A stretch of DNA of 64,000 nt from positions 186,001 to 250,000 of the forward strand of contig JAHEWK010000007.1 of the NCBI GenBank assembly GCA_020740775.1, in the 5' to 3' direction. Within the stretch, counting starts at the first letter, position 1. Every line of letters starts with the position of its first letter. The notes under the pieces were generated by a model, which saw nothing but the letters and a program-made list of their open reading frames with translations, made no database searches and had not been told where the DNA came from. A program made the position numbers and the translations under genes. Shown one piece after another: positions 22,787 through 32,341 of this stretch. This DNA is from Ilyonectria destructans. Lineage: Eukaryota > Ascomycota > Sordariomycetes > Hypocreales > Nectriaceae.

Positions 22787-22795
22787 TCCACCGGA
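22787..22795 (+). promoter_or_regulatory. TCCACCGGA motif upstream of NmrA-like gene (3)
   Basis: Exact 9-mer in GTTCCACCGGAAAA, 158 nt before the NmrA-like start codon, a normal distance for an upstream activating site. Confidence 0.5.
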
Positions 22796-22952
22796 AAAGA
22801 CGAAGAAGCAATGCAAAGAACTCATCCGAGCTGGAGATTATAGCTAAACTCGCTGGCTATAAGAACAGCTTAACAAGCTCCATTCGACCTAGGATACGAC
22901 AACGATTCCCAACGTTAAATCACCTGTTTCGTCGTTATCCACCTCATCAGCG

Positions 22953-23955
22953 ATGGCACACAAGCTCGGCATCTTCCCGGCCTCTGGAGGCCTTGGAGGC
23001 AGCACCCTCAGACACCTTCTTGGGCTAGTCCCGGCCAATGATGTGGTGCTCGTCGCTCGCAACCCAGACAAACTCAACAAAGAGAAAGCCGCTGGAGCTA
23101 TCATCCGCAAGGCCGATTACGACAATACCCAGACACTGGACAACTCGTTTGACGGAATTTCGTCTTTGAACTTGATCTCTTATGCCAGTATTCAACACGA
23201 GCATCGATTCAAGGTAACTTTACATCCCCGATACTTGTTTTTGACGCCTTGGAGCTAATTTGCTTCTGTAGGTACACAAAGCCGCGATTGATGCGGCTCG
23301 CAAGAGTGGCGTCAAGCATGTCTTTTACTCGTCTCTTGCGTTTGCTGGTGACGGAAATCTCGATACCAAGGCCCAGGTTATGCTTGCTCACATTGCCACG
23401 GAGAAGTATTTGGCCCAGCTGCACGACCAGGACCCGCATTTCACATACACCATTGTTCGCCAAGGGCTGTATTCAGAGTCCTTCCCACTTTATACTGCCT
23501 TCTTCGACCTCAAGAATCCTTCTAACGAGATTTGTATCCCCCACGACGGCTCGAGTCCTGGCATTGCCTGGGTTAAGCAAGACGAGTTGGGTGAAGCAAC
23601 CGCAAAGCTCATTGCACAACACGCCCAAGATCCCGCGGCTTTCCCTTATTTGAATAAAACCGTCCTTCTCTCTGGTCCTCGTGCTTGGTCTCTCAATGAA
23701 ACAGCGGATGTATTCAGCCGAGTGCTCAATAAGTCAATCGGGGTCCGTCAGGTTCCTGTGGACGAGTACGTCAAACAGCCACAGGTCCAGACTGGTCTCA
23801 CATATGGTGGCGGTAACTGGGCGCCTCTCTGGGCAACTGCCTTTGATGGTATCCGTGATGGCGAGTGTGCAGCCGTTTCCCCAAATCTGGCTCAAATACT
23901 TGGTCGCGAACCTGAGGAATTCGACACGACTATCAGGAACATGCTTTCGACTTAA
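22953..23955 (+). CDS. NmrA-like NAD(P)-binding oxidoreductase
   Basis: Two exons, 22953-23213 and 23272-23955, give 314 aa. The dinucleotide fold opens KLGIFPASGGLGGSTLRHLL, with the glycine-rich turn in the atypical SDR/NmrA form, then VVLVARNPDKL. Exon 2 gives AAIDAARKSGVKHVFYSSLA and TYTIVRQGLYSESFP, as in quinone oxidoreductase 2/NmrA-type proteins such as QorB. There is no active-site Tyr-x3-Lys in the classical place, so it may be a reductase of the atypical SDR type or a redox sensor. Three exact cluster motifs lie upstream, suggesting that it belongs to the same regulon although the WOPR gene and two pseudogenes separate it from the other enzymes. Confidence 0.88.
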
Positions 23956-26319
23956 GCGAAAGGGAAAAGGGTTATCTGAGATTCAAGAATATGCATCTGA
24001 GACTGGAGAGTGTTCTCTTGAATCAAAACAAAGTATTGAACTGGTATTACGCTTTAGGGCTAGTATATATGCCTGAAACAATATGACCAGGACCACATTT
24101 TTGTACACAAGTTGATTGTAAATCAACTTGGACTACATAGTGTATATTTTCCCCTTAGATCAAAATAATAAGCAACCTTGCTTTAGTGGTGTCTCGAAGT
24201 CTAGAGTGAATCCAGTTTTGCCTGGATGCGTATGGAATCTCGACAGGAACGCCATGATCTAGTGGATCCTTCTTGTCCATTTGAAAGTGCACGTTCAACT
24301 CAATTCCCCCCTGATGGCTCAATCTCCACAGTTCAAGAAATTGAATACTTATACCCCGGATGCTCGATGTCCGAATTCTATCCACAGAAAAGATCTGGAA
24401 TAGAAGCACTGCCAATTGGCTAAATGAGAATGAGCATTCTTCTCTCGTCGGAAGTTTGCTCGCCGAGGATGCGAAGAAGAGCAGTTACAAGGATCTCTCA
24501 CCAGTGGTAGCATAGATTTCACTTTGGGAATGGCTCTCGGCTGCTTCTTGACAAGGCAGACCAATAATAGCCATGTTTCTCTATTGATGCCCATTTCTCA
24601 GGGGACACGAGTCAAGTGCCCCACACGGCATTATAAGCAGCTCAAGATCTCCCCTGCGAGAACATGATACATATCTTGGCAATCCCTGCGAAACTTCGTA
24701 GAATAGTGGTTGACACGGCTTTCTCGGCCATGGGTCTCAACGTGAACAATGAGTTTATGGTCTTGAAGCTGGGGACTTTCTCCGGCCCGACGGATGGCCA
24801 GTAGAGGGTTGTACAATTCTCAGTCGCCGCAGTAAATGGGAACATACTATCACGGCATTGTGTTTAACGTGGCGGGCGTAGAGGGCTGTGAGATGGTGAC
24901 CAATAATTGCTACGAGGATAGAAGCATTCCCGACGATATGCCTTCGGTGATTCTGGATGCTGTCATCTTGTAAATGATAGAGGCCATCATTTAATCTTTG
25001 CCGACCTGGCAGGACTCTCAGACCCATCGTGTCCAAGCATCCGGCATGGTGGACCGGGAATATCGCTTGGCTATCTGCCTGTCGGCGCTGATGGGGAGGG
25101 ACGGTCGAATATCGACATGTTTTCTCGAACGTCATTGACCACAAAGGGAAGCTTGGGACTTTGGTGCGCCGCCAGCCAAGGCTGAGGATCGGATTCGATC
25201 GCCGGACCTTCTTCAATAACAATTCCATCACCTTAAATCCCAGCTTTTGAAGTCATTGAAGACACACCGCCACTACAGCTTCCACTTGCCCTTTGGGTGG
25301 GCTGTTGGGCCTTTTAGCCTCTCTGTTGCTCATTTCCCCCACACAATAGGATCAGTCTGTGGTCTTCAAAGTCCTGCCCAGCATAGCATACAAGAGATTC
25401 AGAGAGAATATTATGGTTAAAAGTATTTTTAATCTTGATTAATATGCATGAATTCAATCTCGTACGGCGCATAATACCTTTTCAGCGACGGCTGAAAGCC
25501 CTCAAAAGGCTGAGGTGCCATTGTAAATTGAATTTGTCATATTTGACTGACGGGTAAAGTCGATAGCTTTTCAAGGGTAAGCGAGTGTTTTTTGCCTTGC
25601 ACTGCTCATTGTCTTCTAGATGAAGGTGGTGAATTCTACTTATTGATAGTCTACAATGTTGGGTTTTGACCGTGGTTGGCCTCCTATAGGACGGAATAGA
25701 AAGAGTGATTCGTGCCAAGACAGCGATACCTCACCTTGAAGTTGGTTTTATTCAGCGCCAGATATCCTATTACACTACAGATCACTGTACTGATGGTTGC
25801 GTGTACTTCAATAAATTACGTACTTCGCGCTGGATATTAGCGTGCTATCTGGGCGTCTCAGTGTCTATTTTTGCTTTCGAAGGAGCACCACAGCTATGTT
25901 TCCCAATCCTCTACTGCACTATTGTAATGAAGATTAATTAGATGTTTTACTGCAATGATTAGGGAGAGATGTTCGGAGAGTGTTTGTGGTGGTAAACAGG
26001 TGGTTGACTGTTAGTTTGGCCAGCCCTGCGTTTAGCCAACGACTTACTCATGAATTACACTCTTGTGATTAGACCCAAGATTTCCATTACGGAATCTCGT
26101 GCCATGGTTATCAACTCATGTTGCTATTTAGAGTTAGTCATAGATCCGGGGGCAGTTAAGTCCTTACCAGTAAGCGACAAAGCGGTTTGCTTCTTCGACG
26201 TTTGAAGAAGCAGAATCCTCCCAGACCTTCTCAAGGTATCTTACGCTCAACAGGGGGCCTACTAGGGAGACAGAAACAAGATCAAATTCTTTTTATAAGT
26301 AGGCAACGCCTAGATGCTC
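23956..26319. other. Long gene-poor stretch
   Basis: Several overlapping minus-strand frames (for example 25231-24755) lack family features and change frame often. Nothing was recognised beyond the hairpin at 24108. It may contain a decayed gene. Confidence 0.4.
24108..24130. repeat. Perfect 10-bp hairpin downstream of the NmrA-like gene
   Basis: CAAGTTGATT at 24108-24117 and its reverse complement at 24121-24130 enclose a 3-nt loop, about 150 nt after the stop codon. Possibly part of the 3' processing region, or chance. Confidence 0.35.
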
Positions 26320-29037
26320 TTAAAGTAGAAAAGCGGCAATAAGAGGAACCACGTATAGCTCGACTTTGTTCACCGTGTGACCATGTCTGCCCTCGTTTGG
26401 AACAATCTCCGCAGGCCCAGAACTAGTTGGTGCAGCAGTGCCAGTAGCAGTGCCAGTAGCAGTACCAGAAGCAGTGCCAGTAGCAGTGCCAGTAGCAGTA
26501 CCAGAAGCAGTGCCAGGAGCAGTGCCAGAAGCAGTACCAGGAGCAGTGCCAGGGCCAGTGCCAGTTTCGGACTCCAAGATAGAGCCAGAGCCAGAGCGCC
26601 CACCTTTGCCTGTTCCACTAGGGGCTCTAGTTTCCCGACCACGAGGAGCGGACTCTACCTGAGTGGTCTTACCCGCGGGTGCTGGGCTCTTCACCTCGGC
26701 CAACTTGATACCACGAATAGTGACATCCACGGGCTCAGCGCCAGATTCCTGAATCATTTCAACCTTTGGGTTCTCTGAACCCATAGTCTTTTCACTCTCC
26801 ACCTCTTTGAACTTGCCCGCCGTGGTCTCAAGTTCTTTATCATAAATGGTTTTCTCGTCCATAATCATCTGGAGAGTGGAGCCTGTCTTATCTCGTCGCA
26901 AGAGCAACCCAAACTGTTGGCTCGGAGCGCCAATGTCTCCAACTCTGATTGAAGCTATGAGCCTGACGAGTGCGCCCGGCGCGATACCTAACGGTTTCGT
27001 GACGTTAAGACTGAAAGATGCGTTGCCATTTGGCGGAGCGCTTAGCAGACTATTGTCCATATCAGCGTGTGGCAGATGTGAAGTCGCTGTTGGGTCTTAC
27101 ATTACTTTCTTACCGTCGACGGTGATAAACGTTGCGTGTTGGCCGAGTGTGGCGTCGCTGAGGTCTAATTCGATCGACTTGCCTGTTGGCCTTGAAGAAG
27201 GGCTGGTAAGTGTTCTAAATCCTGTGGCCTGGGGTTGTGTTGCCTCGAGGCTACCAGTGGGCTCATTGACAGCCCTGGTTGGCTCCTGGGGAGTATTAGA
27301 AGTCCCAGCAGAGCCTTCGGTGGTCTCGAGGGGCGCAATACGCGTGGGTTCAATAGGTATGCTAGTGGGCACATTGGGTATCGGTTCAATTGATGTTTGG
27401 ATCTTCTCGGATGCTGTTTCGGCCTGCTGAGTAGATGGCTCGACTTGCTCAGTGGATATCGGCTGAAGAGGTGTTTCGCGAGGCGTTTCGATGGACGTAG
27501 GAAGAGCATTGGGTATTGAAGCTTGGGACGTTGGAGGTTGAAATTGAGACGTAGGAGGTTGAGGTTGAGATGTAAGAGCTGGAGATGTAGGGGCTTCAGG
27601 CTGAGATGTAAGGGCTGGAGAGATAGAAGCTTGAGGTTGAGATGTAAGAGCTGGAGATATAGAAGCTTGAGGTTGAGATGTAAGAGCTGGAGATATAGAA
27701 GCTTGAGGTTGAGATGTAAGAGCTGGAGATATAGAAGCTTGAGGTTGAGATGTGAGAGCTGGAGGTTGAGATGTAAGCGCTGGAGATATAGAAGCTTGAG
27801 GTTGAGATGTGAGAGCTGGAGATGTAGGGGCTTCAGGCTGAGATGTAAGAGCTGGAGAGATAGAAGCTTGAGGTTGAGATGTAAGAGCTGGAGGTTGAGA
27901 TGTAAGAGCTGGAGATATAGAAGCTTGAGGTTGAGATGTGAGAGCTGGAGATGTAGGGGCTTCAGGCTGAGATGTAAGAGCTGGAGAGATAGAAGCTTGA
28001 GTTTGAGATGTGAGAGCTGGAGATATAGAAGCTGCAGATGTGGGGGCTTGAGTTTGAGATGTAGCTGCAGATGTGGGGGCTTGAGTTTGAGATGTAAGAG
28101 CTGGAGATGTAGGAACTTGAGTTTGAGATGTGAGAGCTGGAGATATAGAAGCTGCAGATGTGGGGGCTTGAGTTTGAGATGTGAGAGCTGGAGATATAGA
28201 AGCTGCAGATGTGGGAGCTTGAGTTTGAGATGATGCTGCAGATGTGGGAGCTTGAGGTTGAGATGTTGCTGCAGATGTGGGAACTTGAGGTAGAGATGTA
28301 GCTGCAGATGTAGGAACTTGAGTTTGAGATGTAAGAGCTGGAGAGATAGAAGCTGCAGATGTGGGAGCTTGAGTTTGAGATGATGCTGCAGATGTGGGAA
28401 CTTGAGGTAGAGATGATGCTGCAGATGTCGAAGCTTGAGGTAGAGATGATGCTGCAGATGTGGGACCTTGAGGTTGAGATGTTGCTGCAGATGTGGGAAC
28501 TTGAGGTAGAGATGATGCTGCAGATGTCGAAGCTTGAGGTAGAGATGATGCTGCAGATGTCGAAGCTTGAGGTAGAGTTGTAATAGCTGCAGATGTGGGA
28601 GCTTGAGGTAGAGATGATGCTGCAGATGTCGAAGCTTGAGGTAGAGTTGTAATAGCTGCAGATGTGGGAGCTTGAGGTAGAGTTGTAGGAGCTTGAGGTT
28701 GAGATGTGAGAGCTGGAGATATAGAAGCTGCAGATGTGGGAGCTTGAGGTAGAGATGTAGTTGCAGATGTTGGAGCTTGAGGTAGAGTTGTAATAGCTGC
28801 AGATGTGGGAACTTGAGGTAGAGTTGTAATAGCTGCAGATGTGGGAACTTGAGGTAGAGATGTAGGAGCTTGAGGTTGAGATGTGAGAGCTGGAGATATA
28901 AGAGGTTGGGATGGGGGAGCTTGGGATGGGAGAGCTTGAAGTTGAGAAGTCTGAGGTTCAGCCGTGGACACCCCGGGCGATTGGCCCCGGGCGCTTTCGA
29001 TTAAAAGGCCAATGATCAGGCCGTTTAACAGACGCAT
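26320..29037 (-). CDS. Tandem-repeat, Ser/Thr/Pro-rich GPI-type cell wall protein
   Basis: Two minus-strand exons, 29037-27101 and 27049-26320, with a 51-nt intron, give 888 aa. I chose the ATG at 29037 because MRLLNGLIIGLLIESARGQ is a good signal peptide; an in-frame ATG at 29094 would put 19 polar residues in front of it. After a short linker about 480 residues are tandem repeats of two kinds, one around TSQPQASISPAL and one around PQAPTSAASSL. A non-repeat globular part follows (from about TLGQHATFITVDGKKV into exon 2, LLSAPPNGNASFSLNV.. QQFGLLLR), then a Gly-Thr-Ala repeat and a hydrophobic end VVPLIAAFLL as in GPI-anchor signals. A heavily O-glycosylated wall protein or adhesin is likely (inference). 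No known adhesin domain was identified. Confidence 0.82.
26432..26560 (-). repeat. Short-unit repeat encoding Gly-Thr-Ala
   Basis: Units of GCAGT(G/A)CCAG(T/A)AGCAGT(G/A)CCAG type repeat about ten times and encode TGTATGTASGTAxG. This is the pre-anchor linker of the wall protein; in other frames it makes false Leu/Ala or Ser/Arg runs. Confidence 0.8.
27523..28900 (-). repeat. Coding minisatellite, about 33- and 36-nt units
   Basis: The 27.5-28.0 kb half is made mainly of 36-nt units (12 residues, SPALTSQPQASI type), some shortened to 21 nt. The 28.0-28.9 kb half is made mainly of 33-nt units (11 residues, SAASSLPQAPT type). All units keep the frame. Neighbouring units are often identical, so the array has recently expanded or been homogenised. 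Confidence 0.88.
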
Positions 29038-29094
29038 TGCAACCGATTTCGATTTATGCCGAGAATGACATTGACAGACTGAACAACTGAGCAT

Positions 29095-30400
29095 GTCTCA
29101 GGAAGACACATGCCTTGTCATCAATTAGTATACATCTGAGCCGTCCTGTGTCTGCTCATATAGCATGCTTTCACATGCTTATGCCCAACCCGTGAGTGAT
29201 AAAATTTGGAGTCGGCACGAAGAGGCTTTGAATATGTGCTAAGCCATGCGATGCGACTGTGTTGGTTCAATGGCGGCTACTTTGTTTGATTGAGTTTGTT
29301 GAAGGGGACAGAAGCAGGCTTGTTTCTCCGAGACACTCTCGCCTAGAGATCTAATTGGTTCGACTGTATCACGATGGCGTACGCCACCGGAGGCTGTGGG
29401 TTGGCTAATTTTTGGGCAAATCAAATCACGTCGCTGACGTCCACATCGCCGTATTTGAGGGATGTTGTTAGGTCGAGAACCAAGGCATCCAAGAAGGAGA
29501 AAAAATACAACCGTCTACATACTGACATCATCAATCAGCTTAACTAAAATAATCAAACCAGGCTTGACACCTTCTTTCATTTAAGAGGTCTGGAGCCGAG
29601 GAAACCATAGCCGATAAGGCCATGCTATAGAGCTGAAACGCCTCACCTGCGGGGAACAGTACGAAGTGGTCACCGGAACTGTAGGACACGACAGCTATAT
29701 ATAATAATACTAAACTTAATGCATGGGGAGAGGTGTGGTATTCTGCGGGACTCCTGATAGGGTGTGCTTACGTATTGAGACTTTGCCACACACCAAGTCA
29801 ACATCCTTTATCCCTGCGACCTGTACGATTTGGAGTCTACTAAGCTAACTAGCTGATCACATCAGTAGACCGTCTACCCCCTCTATACCGTCATCTACGA
29901 AAGCCAGCGTCTTTCTCAATGTGCCCAGACTCCAGCGCTTGACACTTGGGCAGATAGAGCGGGTGCAGAAGCAAGGAAAGATGATGATTCTCCGGCAGTG
30001 AAGCTACAGATGGATACTGAATCTGGAGAAACGAAACGCTGGTTGATGGAAACATGTACAGGGAGACTGGGAACTGAGCTGCATCATCATGACCCTTCAC
30101 ACGCATCACTAGGCCAGCCTCAGCTTATACCTTCAGCCCTTGTGCGGCTCGCGGACCAAGCCACAGCGATTCTAGACTTCAGCGCTGGTAGCCACTTGGG
30201 GATCGGTTGGTTGGCATCATTGCGTACTATGGCCCGAGGGCGTACGACGCTTTAATCTTGGCGCCAATCAGGGCCGTCTGAAAATGTGTGTATGTCGCCA
30301 CTGGTGAGCTGATGACATGTAAAGCTGAACCCCCGGACGGTGCTTTGCGAGGCATCCCTACCGACGGTTTCTTCGCCATCTTGCTGCCGTCGACTTCAAG
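29095..30400. other. Divergent promoter region
   Basis: Between the wall-protein gene (minus) and the membrane-protein gene (plus). Short open frames around 29900-30250 on both strands show no domain. No gene recognised. Confidence 0.45.
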
Positions 30401-31650
30401 ATGAGTAGCCTACTACATTCTGTGATAGCCCTCGGCTTGTGGACTATACAGCGCTCATACGGACGAGTCCTCTACGAGCCCACTCAACGACCGCACGCGG
30501 CGGACCGTGACCGACCACTTGTGCAAACTCACATGGTAGAGATCCCTGAGCTCAGACTCAGACACCTGGCACAGCGTCAGGAGACCAGCTTCTCAAACCC
30601 CGTCTTTACCGTCACAATAGCCACAGACGAAACATGCGGTTGGCTGTCGGGGTCTCCGGGGAGCCCGATTACTTGCGAGAACCATCAACCCTGCATGTGG
30701 GATGGTGCACTGGGGATAATCTGCGGCGTGCCTGACAAACCCAATAACTGGGAGGTTCACGTTAGGTGTGTTGAGAGCGCGGTGGCATTGAACACGGGCC
30801 TTTGCAGCGATGTCTGCCAAACCAACAGCTTCTTCCTTCGCTGGTGAGCCGAATGTCCCCGCAGTCGTACGGGATATGTTGTTGACGGCTGGACTTGCAC
30901 TCTAGCACCGACTCTTCGGCCGCTTATTGTCGAACGTATGCCTACCCAGAGGGAATCGTGGACTTTAGATGTGCACCGACGCCCGTGGCCAAAGTTCAGA
31001 GCGTGTCTTTTACATACGATGGTCAGCATGACGCGGGGTTTCTCACTTCAACCTACACCAATATCAACTCACAGCCCTCGTCAACGGAACCGGTTTCTTC
31101 CACCGTATCGCATCCGCCTCCGCCTCCGCCTCCCCCTTCTCATTCGAACAATAGCAATATCGGAGCCATTGTCGGTGGTGCGGTTGGAGGTTTCGTGGCA
31201 TTGTCGCTCGTGGCATTTGCCATCTTCTGGTTTGTTCGACGGCGGAAGACTCCCCCTGCTCAGCAAGTCACTCCGCCAATGGAGGGTGCTCCGATGGAAC
31301 AGGGTCCACCAACTGGGGCAGGGCTGAATGCGGCAAAGGCGAGCCCAAGTCCAAGTTCTCCGGTGCAGTCCGAGTGGAGAGACTCGATGATGACAGTGCT
31401 GAGCCCGGGTAGTAATCCCGCCTCGCCTCAGACATGGATGGATCAACCAGTGTCACCGGGTAGTCAGAGTGTTTTGTCTCAAGGTGTACCGCAGCCTGCA
31501 GCTCATGAAATGAGCGGAGGTCCGGTTCAACCTCGTGTCTATGAAATGTCCGGAGACCCTACCCATCCACAAGTTTATAGAATGATGGGGGACGGTGCCC
31601 ATGGTCGGGTCTATGAAATGACAGGAGACAATGCCTATTTTCAGACCTAG
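30401..31650 (+). CDS. Single-pass membrane protein with Cys-rich ectodomain
   Basis: Two exons, 30401-30843 and 30906-31650, give 395 aa. A signal peptide (SLLHSVIALGLWTIQRSYG) leads to an ectodomain of about 130 residues with paired cysteines (ETCGWLSGSPGSPITC, CMWDGALGIICG, CSDVCQTN and CTDSSAAYC), a pattern common in fungal membrane proteins. A Pro/Ser stalk with a run of eight prolines, a transmembrane helix beginning GAIVGGAVGGFVALSLVAFA and a basic stop-transfer FVRRRK follow. The cytoplasmic tail is Pro/Gly/Ser-rich and ends in four imperfect repeats of about 15 residues around VYEMSGDP. It is likely a surface sensor or wall-associated protein; no enzyme domain is present. Confidence 0.8.
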
Positions 31651-32341
31651 TTTATTAAAAGAATATCAGTTACAGCTAATTAAGTAATAACACCATCATG
31701 CACCATAACAATACACCACTGGCATCTAACCCACCAACTGGCTCAAGCTAGCGCAGTCCGCGTCATTCCGTATCCCCGCAACAACAATTTAGTCAATCGA
31801 CTGGACCTCCACATTGAAGATGTAGTCGGCATGTGGAAGACTGGTTTCAATTCAATCATGCCTATGTCGTAGAAGTGTGTCTGATCCTTTTGCCTAGGTT
31901 CAATATTCAGTCACCATCAGAAGGAAAGGATAATGTAAACGGCAAGAGACACAAGGCGAGTGCTGATTGAAGGGTTCGCACAACCGAACCGACGAGAACA
32001 TGCAAAAAGTTCCGTCTGTTCGATGTTCCGTTGAAAATTAAACCGCCCTTCGTCGACCACTCGCCTTGGCTGTGAATTCCGCCAAGCAAGCCAACCAAGA
32101 GTCTCAAACCACGCATGCGAGCTAAAAGTCCACGTAAGCTCAATACGATACAGGCAGGTCGAGTATCAGGCAGCAATGGGTCGCCTTCTTTCGCCTGCAG
32201 ATTGAGGTGCGCGAACCAGATGTCAAAGATTCAGCCACCTCCTAAATCCCCGCGCCAAACTCGGCTGGCATTTGAAAACGTGGCAGGCGACAAATTCCTA
32301 ATTTTCCCGCTTTGAAGCAAAGATCGAATTCATCGTTGACA
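31651..32341. other. Intergenic
   Basis: No gene recognised between the membrane-protein gene and the HET gene. Confidence 0.5.

Noticed and set aside
24755..25231. Minus-strand frame of 158 residues
   Set aside because: No recognisable domain, composition unlike the neighbouring genes and no splice partners; not called as a gene.
26370..26642. Minus-strand Leu/Ala-rich frame that looks like transmembrane helices
   Set aside because: It is an alternative frame of the Gly-Thr-Ala repeat in the wall protein gene.
27523..28233. Plus-strand frame of 236 residues rich in Arg, Cys and Trp (LRCKSWRYRS repeats)
   Set aside because: It is the antisense shadow of the coding minisatellite of the wall protein; the minus-strand frame has a signal peptide, splice join and anchor signal.
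29384..29392. GCCACCGGA upstream of the wall protein gene
   Set aside because: One mismatch to the cluster motif and without the preceding TT; within chance expectation for single-mismatch hits.
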